From Promethearchaeota archaeon (GTDB lineage Archaea > Asgardarchaeota > Lokiarchaeia > Sigyniarchaeales > SOKP01): a DNA stretch of 64,000 nt. The stretch is taken from positions 186,001 to 250,000 of the forward strand of contig JALGVJ010000001.1 in the NCBI GenBank assembly GCA_029838195.1, given 5' to 3'. This document shows positions 54,142-62,538 of the stretch, one piece after another. The stretch's first letter is position 1. Each line of letters begins with the position of its first letter. The notes beneath the pieces are model-generated. The model ran no database searches, was not told the DNA's origin, and saw nothing but the letters and a program-made list of their open reading frames with translations. Both the position numbers and the translations under genes were made by a program.

Positions 54142-54672
54142 TTGTCTTTTAAACTCTGCGTGTTCGGGGCTAAGGGTTCTGGGAAATCGGCGATAATTTA
54201 TAAACTCATATCAGCAAAATTAAAAACACAAATGGAGCTTGGAAGAACATTGGGGGCGGATATTATTTTGAAACAAATCACGCGAGTGGGAAAAAAAATT
54301 CTATTACAAATTTGGGATATTATTGGAGAGAAGCAATTTAGAATGATGCTTCCAATTTATTCGAGGGGAGCGGCAGGAGCTATTTTAGTATTTGATATGA
54401 GTAGAGAAGAAAGTATAGATGAATCTAAAGAATGGCTTGAACTTTTCAAATCAGGTCAGGAAACGATACAACCACGCATTCCTATAATCTTAGCAGGAAA
54501 CAAGGCAGATCTCGTGGAAAATAGAAGCCTGATTTATCAGAGAGCTAAAAAATTAGTTATTGATCATGATCTTATAGAATACATGGAAGTTTCAGCGAAA
54601 ACAGGAGAAAATATTCAAGAATTATTCACTACATTGATTGATACTATTTTAATCGAAAGGGGGTTTTATTAG
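54142..54672 (+). CDS. Rab/Ras-like small GTPase with atypical switch II
   Basis: A 176-residue stand-alone GTPase: P-loop GAKGSGKS (9-16), switch I Thr36, WDIIGEK (58-64), NKAD (120-123) and SAKTG near 153-157. The G3 motif is DIIGE rather than DTAGQ, so the catalytic Gln is replaced by Glu63; intrinsic hydrolysis may be slow or need an unusual activator. There is no C-terminal Cys for prenylation, so membrane contact would need a partner. The start is a TTG with no better choice. Its stop overlaps by 4 bases the stop of a convergent 7TM-longin gene, and two such genes follow. Confidence 0.85.
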   Translation: MSFKLCVFGAKGSGKSAIIYKLISAKLKTQMELGRTLGADIILKQITRVGKKILLQIWDIIGEKQFRMMLPIYSRGAAGAILVFDMSREESIDESKEWLELFKSGQETIQPRIPIILAGNKADLVENRSLIYQRAKKLVIDHDLIEYMEVSAKTGENIQELFTTLIDTILIERGFY

Positions 54673-55772
54673 AAAAAAATCTCTTCAATTAGATGTTCCA
54701 TGGGGGAGAATGCGTTTAAATTTCCCTTCCAATCCTCTAAAATGGGTGAAAAAAGTTCTTCAATTCTGCTGGTTAATTTATTGAGTAAAATTTGATAATG
54801 TTTTAAAAGCTCATCACAAATTAAAATGGAATATACATGAGTAGATGGCTGTACGATTATTATTTTCCCTTCTTTTTCGATAATTGAAAGTCCTTCAACT
54901 TGGGTGGCTTGTTCTAACATCATTTTTAGCATGATCAAGCTTCCAGAAAAAACATATTCGCCTGCGGATGTATCTATTCTTTTTCTGAAGTTTTTCTTAT
55001 AAATTAATAAACCCGATTTATGAATGATGAAGATACTTTCCAGCTTGTCTTGCCAAGCATATTCTGTTAAAGAAGGAACAGAAATAAAAAACCACGCAAG
55101 CAAGATAAATCCAATTAATTGAATGATATCTCCATAAAAACGGTAAATCACGCCAAATGGGACGATTATATAAGGCGTGGTTAATAGAAAACCGATAATG
55201 ATGATTAAAATTCCTAATGAAAACTTGAAAATCTCAAATTGTAAATTGATAATCCCCTTTTTAACTTGTAGTTTAGACCTCATGCTTATAAAATAGAGGA
55301 TAAAAAAAATGATGAGTATTGACATGTAGAGATAACCGAAGATAAATCCAATGGATATATCTATTAAGATTATTATCATGTAAATAGGAAGAAATATTAA
55401 AGAGATTCTGGTGAATAAATATCTTTTAAAATACACTTTTAGATTTTCCATTATCTTAAAAAATAAAATGATGCTGGCAACTTGAATCGACATCCCGATG
55501 GTAGAAAAAAGGTCATGAAAATAGGAAGATTGAACGTAAAAATCCGCAATAACGAAAAACATCCACATGAACGCATATCCCAAAAATAACCAAAAATACG
55601 CTTTTTCTTCTAACGATTTTAATTTCATTTTGTTTTTACCATGAAATCGTGTCCATAAAAAAAAAGATTGCTCGAAAAAGAGAAAGGTGATTAGATATTC
55701 CAAGATTAAAAGAGGTTCTCTAAACATTCCGGTTATAGGAAAAAAATCTTGTGTGATCACGTGAACACCCAT
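54669..55772 (-). CDS. 7TM protein fused to a longin/roadblock-like domain, copy 1
   Basis: A 367-residue protein. Seven hydrophobic segments lie at about 20-40, 58-80, 87-108, 119-141, 145-163, 180-205 and 213-234. After a WQDK linker (240-243) comes a soluble domain (about 243-345) with the longin/roadblock pattern: strand LESIFIIHKSGLLIYKKNF, helix SGSLIMLKMMLEQAT, strands GLSIIEKEGKIIIVQP and THVYSILICDE, and a long final helix to SRIEEL. It probably sits in the membrane with the domain in the cytosol, where it could bind the neighbouring GTPase. The gene directly abuts the next 7TM-longin gene (stop and start adjacent), so both are co-translated. I know no named family; receptor or GTPase regulator is inferred. 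Confidence 0.75.
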   Translation of the reverse strand: MGVHVITQDFFPITGMFREPLLILEYLITFLFFEQSFFLWTRFHGKNKMKLKSLEEKAYFWLFLGYAFMWMFFVIADFYVQSSYFHDLFSTIGMSIQVASIILFFKIMENLKVYFKRYLFTRISLIFLPIYMIIILIDISIGFIFGYLYMSILIIFFILYFISMRSKLQVKKGIINLQFEIFKFSLGILIIIIGFLLTTPYIIVPFGVIYRFYGDIIQLIGFILLAWFFISVPSLTEYAWQDKLESIFIIHKSGLLIYKKNFRKRIDTSAGEYVFSGSLIMLKMMLEQATQVEGLSIIEKEGKIIIVQPSTHVYSILICDELLKHYQILLNKLTSRIEELFSPILEDWKGNLNAFSPMEHLIEEIFF

Positions 55773-56927
55773 CTAATAATTGGTCATAATTTTTTGTTTT
55801 ATAACAGTATCGAAACTTGAAAATAGTTTTTGTTTAAATTCTTTTGATTGAGCAATCTTCATTAAAATAGGAGAATATAGCTTGATGAACTCCTCTTTTA
55901 CTTGTTTGATTATATATCTCAAGCTGTTTAACTCTTTTTTAACAAAAAGGTAAAAGATTAAAAAATCAAAAGGCTTTTCAGCATGTTGGATTAAAATCAA
56001 GTATTTTTGGTGAGATATCTTATCTACGTTATCATTTGTAGATTCAGAGATAAAAGAGATGATGCTTTCCATTCCGATTAGTCCTCGTGAAAATAATATA
56101 TTTGATCCCTTCTCTTGTTCTTCCCATTGCTCATGGTTCGAAATAGGAATAAGATTAAAGTGATATTGATATAGAATTTCAAAATTCACCCTATTTACAA
56201 CGTATAAACTGATAATATTCTCCTTCCAATCAAATTCTAAAAACATGGGAAATTTATAGGCGCCCAAGAAAAAAATTAAAAGTCCAATAATAAAAAGGGG
56301 TACGGAAATGATTTGAAGTAAATCAGTATAAGCACTCAATAATACATTGCTCGGCGTATAACCTCCTAAAAAATGAGATACAAATATTAATATGATGGCC
56401 CAAAAAATAAGATTTAACCTTTTTCGAATATCTCCTGTAGTGAGCTGAGCTAACTTATTTTGAAATTTTAAAATAATGGAATAATAAAGTACTAACGTAA
56501 TGCCGGCAATCGTGCTATACAATAAAGTTTCTATGGTCATGATTAGAGAACAAAAAATAGGAATCAATAAAAGGAATGATAATGCACGAATAAAATTAGT
56601 CCTTATAATGGCATTAAATGCTTTAGAAGAAATAATCAGATAAAAAACCATAATCCCCGTATATAATAAAAGATATGTCGTTCGAACTAAGGGAGAAAAT
56701 ATCTTTGGATAATAAATTCTTAAAAAATATAAATTTAGAATACGAATCGTAAAACCTGTTAATGTGATTCCAAATATCAAGCCATACCCTAATAATAAAT
56801 TATTAAATTTAATTTTCTCATTTTTGTATTTGGCATGCAAATATAAGAAATAACCCGAAATCTGATATCCAATTACAATAGCAATGAACATGAGGGGTAA
56901 ATAAAATTCTCTAAAATAATTCGCCAT
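55773..56927 (-). CDS. 7TM protein fused to a longin/roadblock-like domain, copy 2
   Basis: A 384-residue protein, first in a two-gene operon with the preceding entry. Seven hydrophobic segments lie at about 10-32, 42-63, 80-101, 115-136, 138-154, 170-190 and 203-224. A DWKEN linker (233-237), similar to WQDK in the partner, leads to a soluble domain (238-384) with strand IISLYVVNRVNFEILYQYHF, helix RGLIGMESIISFISES, strands KYLILIQHAEKP and FDFLIFYLFVKKE, and a long helix. The two proteins look like diverged paralogs and may act as a heterodimer. The function is unknown; sensing through the 7TM part and GTPase contact through the longin-like part is a hypothesis. Confidence 0.75.
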   Translation of the reverse strand: MANYFREFYLPLMFIAIVIGYQISGYFLYLHAKYKNEKIKFNNLLLGYGLIFGITLTGFTIRILNLYFLRIYYPKIFSPLVRTTYLLLYTGIMVFYLIISSKAFNAIIRTNFIRALSFLLLIPIFCSLIMTIETLLYSTIAGITLVLYYSIILKFQNKLAQLTTGDIRKRLNLIFWAIILIFVSHFLGGYTPSNVLLSAYTDLLQIISVPLFIIGLLIFFLGAYKFPMFLEFDWKENIISLYVVNRVNFEILYQYHFNLIPISNHEQWEEQEKGSNILFSRGLIGMESIISFISESTNDNVDKISHQKYLILIQHAEKPFDFLIFYLFVKKELNSLRYIIKQVKEEFIKLYSPILMKIAQSKEFKQKLFSSFDTVIKQKIMTNY

Positions 56928-57073
56928 GGAACTCTTGCATTTTAGAGTTTATTTCGATATAAATTTAATTTTTTGTAATAAATAAATTTAAAATAACACG
57001 GCATATAAATTCTTTTTTCAGTGCACATGGAATTCTCCCCCTAAAAAAATTGAATCTTGGGATAATTTCTCTC

Positions 57074-57745
57074 TCATTTTGGTTTTTTTCGAAAAATAGC
57101 AAAAATAAAGCTAAAATTTTCTACAAGTTTCTTATTCTTCGTAAAGATCGGAAAAAATGATGAATAAATTGCAAGTTTGGTAAATCCATTAGAGATGGCT
57201 AATTTTTCAACCTCCTCTACTGACAGAATAGTTACATGGGTAGGATCCCAAGAAAAAAAAAGATTGTAGATAATTCTACTGAATTTATTGCTAATAGTTG
57301 GAATCTCGAAACAGAATAATCCATTATCGTTTAAATGTTCATGTATATTTTTAAGTGCCTTATTCACGTCATGAAGATGCTCTAGCACGGAAATAGCAGT
57401 AATGACATCGAATTTCTTAGAGTATGGAATCCCATTTTCCACGATATCTGCTTGCAAGCAAGCACATTTTACTCTATATTTAGAAACTTTTATTGCATGA
57501 TGAGAAATATCCATTCCGTGAACGTTAAAATCATTTTTAAGGATGTTCAAAAAATGCCCATAACCACATCCAATATCCAATAACGTTCTCTGACCCGATT
57601 CCACGTGCCGCAAGATGAATTTTCTATATTTTTCCGTACGCCAAGAATTAAGTCTGGTAAGCAAATCGTACCCACCAAATTGGGAAAAATGCGAATCTTC
57701 AAAATATTCTCGTTCAAATACCTCTCTTGAATTCACCTTGCTCAC
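57074..57745 (-). CDS. Class I SAM-dependent methyltransferase
   Basis: A 223-residue methyltransferase with motif I LLDIGCGYGHFLNIL (about 55-69), post-I GMDISHHAI, and FDVITAISVLEHLHDVNKAL of the UbiG/Methyltransf_23 type. Motif III appears as LNDNGLFCFEIPT. The C-terminal part, with HVTILSVEEVEKLAISNGF, resembles methyltransferases acting on sugars or lipids next to surface polysaccharide genes. The substrate is not predictable. It lies 146 bp upstream of the 7TM-longin operon on the same strand. Confidence 0.85.
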   Translation of the reverse strand: MSKVNSREVFEREYFEDSHFSQFGGYDLLTRLNSWRTEKYRKFILRHVESGQRTLLDIGCGYGHFLNILKNDFNVHGMDISHHAIKVSKYRVKCACLQADIVENGIPYSKKFDVITAISVLEHLHDVNKALKNIHEHLNDNGLFCFEIPTISNKFSRIIYNLFFSWDPTHVTILSVEEVEKLAISNGFTKLAIYSSFFPIFTKNKKLVENFSFIFAIFRKKPK

Positions 57746-57930
57746 ACGTATTTTAAACCGTTAATGAATTAAAATTTTCACATTAATGCATCCTTAATTG
57801 AAGTAGATAATACTTCATGATTTTAAAAGAGAGGAGATATCAAATTAAAATTTCTCTTACATATTTTAATCCTCTTAGAAAAATTAAGAAATCCTCAAAA
57901 CCATCAATTTTAAAAAAGAACTGTGAGAAG

Positions 57931-58024
57931 CAGGCTCGGAGGGATTTGAACCCTCGATCTTCAGCTCGCTCCACGTTAAAAAGTTTAGGAGGCTGCCGCC
58001 TTATCCAGACTGGGCCACGAGCCT
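57931..58024 (-). tRNA. trnR-CCU: tRNA-Arg(CCT) with 19-nt intron
   Basis: The acceptor AGGCTCG pairs perfectly with CGAGCCT (57932-57938 against 58018-58024), and 57931 gives discriminator G. The T arm is GAGGG-TTCAAAT-CCCTC. The anticodon CCT is at 57987-57989, which decodes AGG. The D loop has A at position 20, an arginine identity element. The anticodon stem is broken by an intron (57967-57985) between positions 37 and 38. Its ends form an archaeal bulge-helix-bulge: CTCC pairs with GGAG between the 3-nt bulges TAA and CGA. CCA is not encoded. One G-A mismatch closes the anticodon stem. It is the only tRNA seen in the window. Confidence 0.9.
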
Positions 58025-58095
58025 TTTCAAAATCAAATTTTCTTGATCATTTTAACGTTTTATTGTTTAAAAATTTTAATATCTATACATGACCA

Positions 58096-58245
58096 TTAGA
58101 TATTTAACATGCTGCGATAAAAGGCCACGCCACATGGTTTACAATAATACGAAGTGCCAATTTTGATTGCATCCTCAAGTTTTATCGTTTTTTGACAATT
58201 TTTAATGCTACATTTAGTGATATTTTTTTCTCTCATAGCTTTCAT
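58096..58245 (-). CDS. Small zinc-binding protein, 49 residues
   Basis: A short open frame encoding 49 residues with Cys12, Cys17, Cys35 and Cys38 (TKCSIKNC and YYCKPCGVAF), a C-x4-C...C-x2-C pattern of a minimal zinc ribbon. Codons are coherent, and the paired cysteines are unlikely by chance in such AT-rich DNA. It ends VAFYRSMLNI. It lies between tRNA-Arg and the LSm gene, divergent from LSm. I recognise no named family; RNA or protein binding is a guess. Met4 is an alternative start. Confidence 0.6.
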   Translation of the reverse strand: MKAMREKNITKCSIKNCQKTIKLEDAIKIGTSYYCKPCGVAFYRSMLNI

Positions 58246-58420
58246 GATCAATTGTATAAAATCCTTGATCCTTAATAATTAGAATTGTTAATTAGAAATG
58301 ATTAGGAAATAAATATTTTTTTATAAAAGGATAAGGTTTTAATTTAGAGCATTTTTTTTACTAGTTGTTAATAAATACTTTTAAAGATTTTTTTTTAATA
58401 ATTAAAGTGAGCATGTTAGA

Positions 58421-58699
58421 ATGGAAAGGAAGATATACCAGCAAAGACCTCAGAGACCAATTGATTATCTTAAAGATAGCATGAATAAAATAATCCTCAT
58501 TAAAGTAAAACGTAACCGACTATTCAAGGGCAAACTTTTAAGTTTCGACGATCACCTGAACCTTTACCTAGAAGGCGCGAGTCAAATTTTCGAATACCAG
58601 GATGAGGATGGAAGCATTCGAGAAGAGCATGAAGAATTGGGGTCAATCGTGATAAGGGGGGATAACGTGATCTTCGTTTCGCTTACCAATACTGATTAG
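58421..58699 (+). CDS. LSm/SmAP RNA-binding protein
   Basis: A 92-residue archaeal Sm-like protein that forms ring-shaped heptamers binding U-rich RNA. The Sm1 motif is clear: RPIDYLKDSMNKIILIKVKR, then FKGKLLSFDDHLNLYLEG; the Sm2 motif is SIVIRGDNVIFVS. The RNA-binding Asp/Asn and RGDN residues are present. The N-terminus has a short basic Gln-rich stretch. The 3' end of a second, decayed LSm gene lies just downstream (58842-58883). Confidence 0.95.
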   Translation: MERKIYQQRPQRPIDYLKDSMNKIILIKVKRNRLFKGKLLSFDDHLNLYLEGASQIFEYQDEDGSIREEHEELGSIVIRGDNVIFVSLTNTD

Positions 58700-59187
58700 A
58701 TACAAGTTTACAGGAAAAAGAGACAATTTTTCAGGAAATAGATTAAGCATTTTCTTTCTGGTAATAAAAAGCGTTAATTTCCTCAAAGGAATGCTTCGCC
58801 GCAAAAATAGGTGTAAACTTTTTTTCGAGAGCGAACAAAAAGACGATTCGATAATTTTTGTTAGTCTAACAAATACGGATTAAAGACAAGTTTCCATGAA
58901 TCATTCGCGGGGAAAATGTTAAATATAAAATAAAAAGCGCTCTTTTAGTATATTTTCTCCTCGAATGGAACCCCTATTATATATCTTCTCAAAATAGTAA
59001 TAGATTGTTTTTTGTTCTCATGAAAGAGTCGGGATTATTAGGTAAATGTTCTCGAACTCAATGGGGACTTCATGAGTTTTTTTTGGATTCATTCATTTTA
59101 ATGTTAAGAATTATTTTTATTTGGCTTTTATCTTTTTCATACATAAAAATTGTAAGATCAATCAAGAACGTGTCAATTAATTAAACC
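58700..59187. other. Intergenic region with decayed LSm duplicate
   Basis: This 488-bp region lies between LSm and the metallophosphoesterase gene. Its first half holds a fossil LSm 3' end, listed separately; the second half is AT-rich and probably carries the promoter of the phosphoesterase. No other gene is supported. Confidence 0.4.
58842..58883 (+). pseudogene. Relic of the 3' end of a second LSm gene
   Basis: In one frame this reads DDSIIFVSLTNTD followed by a stop, closely matching the LSm end GDNVIFVSLTNTD. Most nucleotide differences are silent (for example GTT AGT CTA ACA against GTT TCG CTT ACC), so the copy diverged under protein-level selection before decaying. A similar ACAAGTTT stretch follows the stop in both. 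The upstream part is degraded beyond reading. Confidence 0.65.
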
Positions 59188-61323
59188 ATGATCCCAAAAT
59201 CTCTTTTCTTCCCGCGAGCCGAGCAGTCCAAAAATATCTGGTTGATTAATCCTAATTTAGGGCATCCCTTGTTCTTGAATACCGACCCCGATTTAAAAAA
59301 AAGAGAATTTGAGGCAGATTTTTTATTCATGAGCAACATTGACGACGAAAAGGAGGTTGAGCGCATCCTTACTAGAGAGATTCAGTTGATTCCGATTCTC
59401 GAATACAAGTGGAAAATTAAAAAAATTATAGAATCAAAGAAAAGGGAAATAGAAGAAAGGTTAACATTAGAGAAAAAAGAAAAAAGAGGGTTATTTTCTC
59501 GCTTGAAAAGGAAATTCTCCATGAAAAAAAAAAAGACCAAGGAAACAGAGAAAGCGGAATCCCAATTCATGCAAACGATTACTTCGGGTATCGAATCTCT
59601 TAAAGAGTTTGCTGAAGAGAAATTTGAAAAACTTAGTCCTCGGGCAATGAGGGGAGATTCGATACCTACGGCAGTCTTGCGGGTTGAGAGAGTGGGCATC
59701 AAGACATTAAGAGATGCAGATTACATAAAAAACGAGACGTGTACGCCCCTTCCTCATTTTACTAAATTTAACTCTCTGAGACCCGACTTGAATCAGTTTT
59801 ACAAAGTTTCCATTAATTTTGACATTACTCAAGAGGTTTTTGAATATTTAGAAGATCATGGCTTTATCATGTTTGACGTGGAATGTTTTCGCAAGCGCAT
59901 TAATTACCATGCTCTTGTCATTTCTAAGAAAGATTGGCAAAAATTTACGTTTGTACAAGCCACGGATCTTCATTTGGCCGAAAGAAATGATAGAATTTAC
60001 GAAATCGTGAAGAGATGGACCCGGACTTCCGTAAAGCGTAATGTTGATGCATTTCTTAAGGGTGTCATGAAAAAATTAAAAATTAAAAAAGATGAAGTAT
60101 TCACGGAAGAATTCAAGGCGCCTCTCAGAAAACGCTTCATTAACCCTAATAATCAATTTAGAAAATTCATAAAATTAATGAACAGGAAGGTCCTAAATAA
60201 TGAATTGGATTTCATTGTACTTACCGGCGATTTGATTGATTTTACTCTCCTAAGTAAACTTTTCAAATCCTTAAAAAAGATAACCAGCTTTAAATTTAAG
60301 CATACTAACTGGAAAATTTTTAAAGATATCATTTTAAATTCGCCTCATCAAAGAAGATATCGAGGCATGATTCGTGGAGAAGAATTACTCTGCCCCATTT
60401 TCACGATTTTAGGCAATCACGATTATCGAGCGTATCATTATGACCTTACATGGGCGGGTCTTTATAGAAAAATGGGATTAAATGCATCAGAAGCTGTTGC
60501 CTTGAACGAGTTTTTTTCGGCCTCTCCCATTACGGCTATCATCTCCTCAGAAATGGTGCTTCGAGGATATTTTACGGAAATCAACCCATTATTCGATTAT
60601 TCATTAATATTAGGAAAGAATCTCTTCATCTTTTTAAACAGCGGCTCGGATTCATTCCTAAACTTTCGGGATTTGATAGCGGGCCATCCTTCCGTTACAG
60701 GTCTTACTAAGAATCAAATATCATATCTCGAAAATTTAATAAAAACCACGATTAAGAAAGGAATGAACGTCTTTTTTTTTGTTCACGGACCTCCCATAAA
60801 TACAGCCCCCAAACCGTATCTACTCAAAAGAAATAGTAATAGATCTATTGAAGTGTCGGGAAAAACTATTGAGGATTTTAAAGAATCTACATTATTAAAT
60901 AGTGGTTTTACCCTCCAAGATGCTCGAATCGATGACGTGTTTAATGTAAAATTCGGCACCATTGCTTCTAATTGGGAAAAAGTAATTGCTTTTTGTAAGG
61001 ATTATTGTACTTTAACATTGGCCGGACATACTCATTCTTTAAGAGAATATCGTCTAGCTGATCCATCATTTAAAACAAAAATTTTTGATTCTCCTCCGTT
61101 CAAATTGAAACGCCTAGAAATTCCAGCGGCTATTTATTATGACCTTTACTCCGAATTGTATCAAAGCCCAGAAGAAATAAAACAAAATGGACCGTTTGTT
61201 GTTCAAACTCCCGCCTTAGGCATGGGCGGATATAAAAATCCTTCAATTGTAGGTGCCTATAGAGAAATTGTCATTAAAAATGGAATGATTAACTCGTTTA
61301 AGGTAAAATATATTAATCGATAA
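59188..61323 (+). CDS. Calcineurin-type metallophosphoesterase with basic N-terminal extension
   Basis: A 711-residue protein. The first 250 residues are a charged extension (KKRGLFSRLKRKFSMKKKKT near 95-115) without a known domain. The phosphoesterase domain has QATDLHLAE (about 258-266), LTGDLID (about 345-351), LGNHDYR (about 408-414), FFVHGPP (about 530) and AGHTHS (612-617), the full set of dinuclear metal ligands. There is no signal peptide. It may hydrolyse phosphodiesters or nucleotides. The enlarged insertions around the active site suggest a dedicated substrate. A PAP2-type phosphatase follows on the same strand after 137 bp. Confidence 0.88.
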   Translation: MIPKSLFFPRAEQSKNIWLINPNLGHPLFLNTDPDLKKREFEADFLFMSNIDDEKEVERILTREIQLIPILEYKWKIKKIIESKKREIEERLTLEKKEKRGLFSRLKRKFSMKKKKTKETEKAESQFMQTITSGIESLKEFAEEKFEKLSPRAMRGDSIPTAVLRVERVGIKTLRDADYIKNETCTPLPHFTKFNSLRPDLNQFYKVSINFDITQEVFEYLEDHGFIMFDVECFRKRINYHALVISKKDWQKFTFVQATDLHLAERNDRIYEIVKRWTRTSVKRNVDAFLKGVMKKLKIKKDEVFTEEFKAPLRKRFINPNNQFRKFIKLMNRKVLNNELDFIVLTGDLIDFTLLSKLFKSLKKITSFKFKHTNWKIFKDIILNSPHQRRYRGMIRGEELLCPIFTILGNHDYRAYHYDLTWAGLYRKMGLNASEAVALNEFFSASPITAIISSEMVLRGYFTEINPLFDYSLILGKNLFIFLNSGSDSFLNFRDLIAGHPSVTGLTKNQISYLENLIKTTIKKGMNVFFFVHGPPINTAPKPYLLKRNSNRSIEVSGKTIEDFKESTLLNSGFTLQDARIDDVFNVKFGTIASNWEKVIAFCKDYCTLTLAGHTHSLREYRLADPSFKTKIFDSPPFKLKRLEIPAAIYYDLYSELYQSPEEIKQNGPFVVQTPALGMGGYKNPSIVGAYREIVIKNGMINSFKVKYINR

Positions 61324-61460
61324 GGCGAGATATCTTCCTTCAATTTATCATTCCTTCTATCTTTAATAAATTACCATCTCTCCAAAACGAAAATATATAT
61401 AAATAAGTTCAACTCTTATCTAAAAATAAAACCCAATTAAATAATAAAATAAGAAGAATT

Positions 61461-62420
61461 ATGTCTGAAGAAATAAAAGAAGAACTTATTTCAAAAAAAG
61501 AGTTGCGATTCATTGCCATTAACGCAGCTGTCGTGTTTGTCGTGGGCCTCATCTTATTATTACTTGGATATAACATTTATTTTAATGAATTGTTCTATTA
61601 TAATGAGCAAATGTATGCGATTTTCTCCGTGATTACGAATCTGGGAGATTTAATTGTTTATATCATAATCATCACGGTTGCTTGGTATGCTTATGATAAA
61701 AAAGTGGCAAAAAATTTAGCATTCTCTCTCTTATTGGGAGGTGCTTACGCGAATGCCCTTCTAAAAGATATCTGGAAAGATCCGAGACCATGGACCAGAA
61801 GAGAAGTGACGGGCTATGGCTTTCCTTCAGGCCACTCACAATCATCCGTGACCGTTTATGGATATCTTGCTCATGATGTAAGGGAAAAAAATAGAGGTAT
61901 AGCAATAATATTTGTAATTCTATTTTACGTGATAGCCATTTCCCGGGTTATTATCGGCGTTCACGACATCCAGGACATCTGGGGAGGGCTATTGTTTGGC
62001 ATGCTTTTTCTCACGCTTTTTATCATCTTAGAACCACGAGCCTCGGCAAAAATTAATGCTTTAACCCTACCCCTTAAAATCCTCCTAGTAATTATCATTC
62101 CCTTGATCCTGTTCATTGTTGCAGTCCTTATCTTTCCACCGATGGAACAAGGCTATGGGATGCACGCGGGAGCAATGATTGGCTTAGGCCTTGGATATAT
62201 CATTGAATGCGAGAAAATAGGTTATGATCCTACCATCCTCTCGACAAAACAGCGCTTATTGAACATGATTATAGGATTATTAGTAGTGTTCGCGTTGTAT
62301 TTTCTTTTGAACTTTATTCCCTTAGAATCCGTGATCTGGGAGCTTATTGAATTTTTCATATTATCCTTTCTTCTGACGACTCTAAATCCTTGGATTTTCA
62401 ATAAAATACAAAAAAAGTAA
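61461..62420 (+). CDS. PAP2 family membrane phosphatase
   Basis: A 319-residue membrane phosphatase of the PAP2/phosphatidic acid phosphatase superfamily. The three catalytic motifs are KDIWKDPRP (102-110), PSGHS (122-126, His125) and SRVIIGVHDIQD (161-172, His168 nucleophile, Asp172). About eight hydrophobic segments surround them, and the C-terminal half (about 200-319) adds further membrane helices beyond the usual domain. It probably dephosphorylates lipid phosphates such as polyprenyl diphosphate. It may be co-transcribed with the metallophosphoesterase. Confidence 0.9.
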   Translation: MSEEIKEELISKKELRFIAINAAVVFVVGLILLLLGYNIYFNELFYYNEQMYAIFSVITNLGDLIVYIIIITVAWYAYDKKVAKNLAFSLLLGGAYANALLKDIWKDPRPWTRREVTGYGFPSGHSQSSVTVYGYLAHDVREKNRGIAIIFVILFYVIAISRVIIGVHDIQDIWGGLLFGMLFLTLFIILEPRASAKINALTLPLKILLVIIIPLILFIVAVLIFPPMEQGYGMHAGAMIGLGLGYIIECEKIGYDPTILSTKQRLLNMIIGLLVVFALYFLLNFIPLESVIWELIEFFILSFLLTTLNPWIFNKIQKK

Positions 62421-62538
62421 ATTAATATTTTTTTCCTTATTTTGATTTTAATTTATATTTTAATTCGTAAATGTTTCAAGTTAATGGGCGGTTTGCTGAA
62501 TATAAATTATCATAAAAAGCAAAAAAAACTATGGGTTC

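Noticed and set aside
57817..58092. 91-codon frame across the tRNA gene
   Set aside because: Its middle part is just the tRNA-Arg read on the opposite strand.
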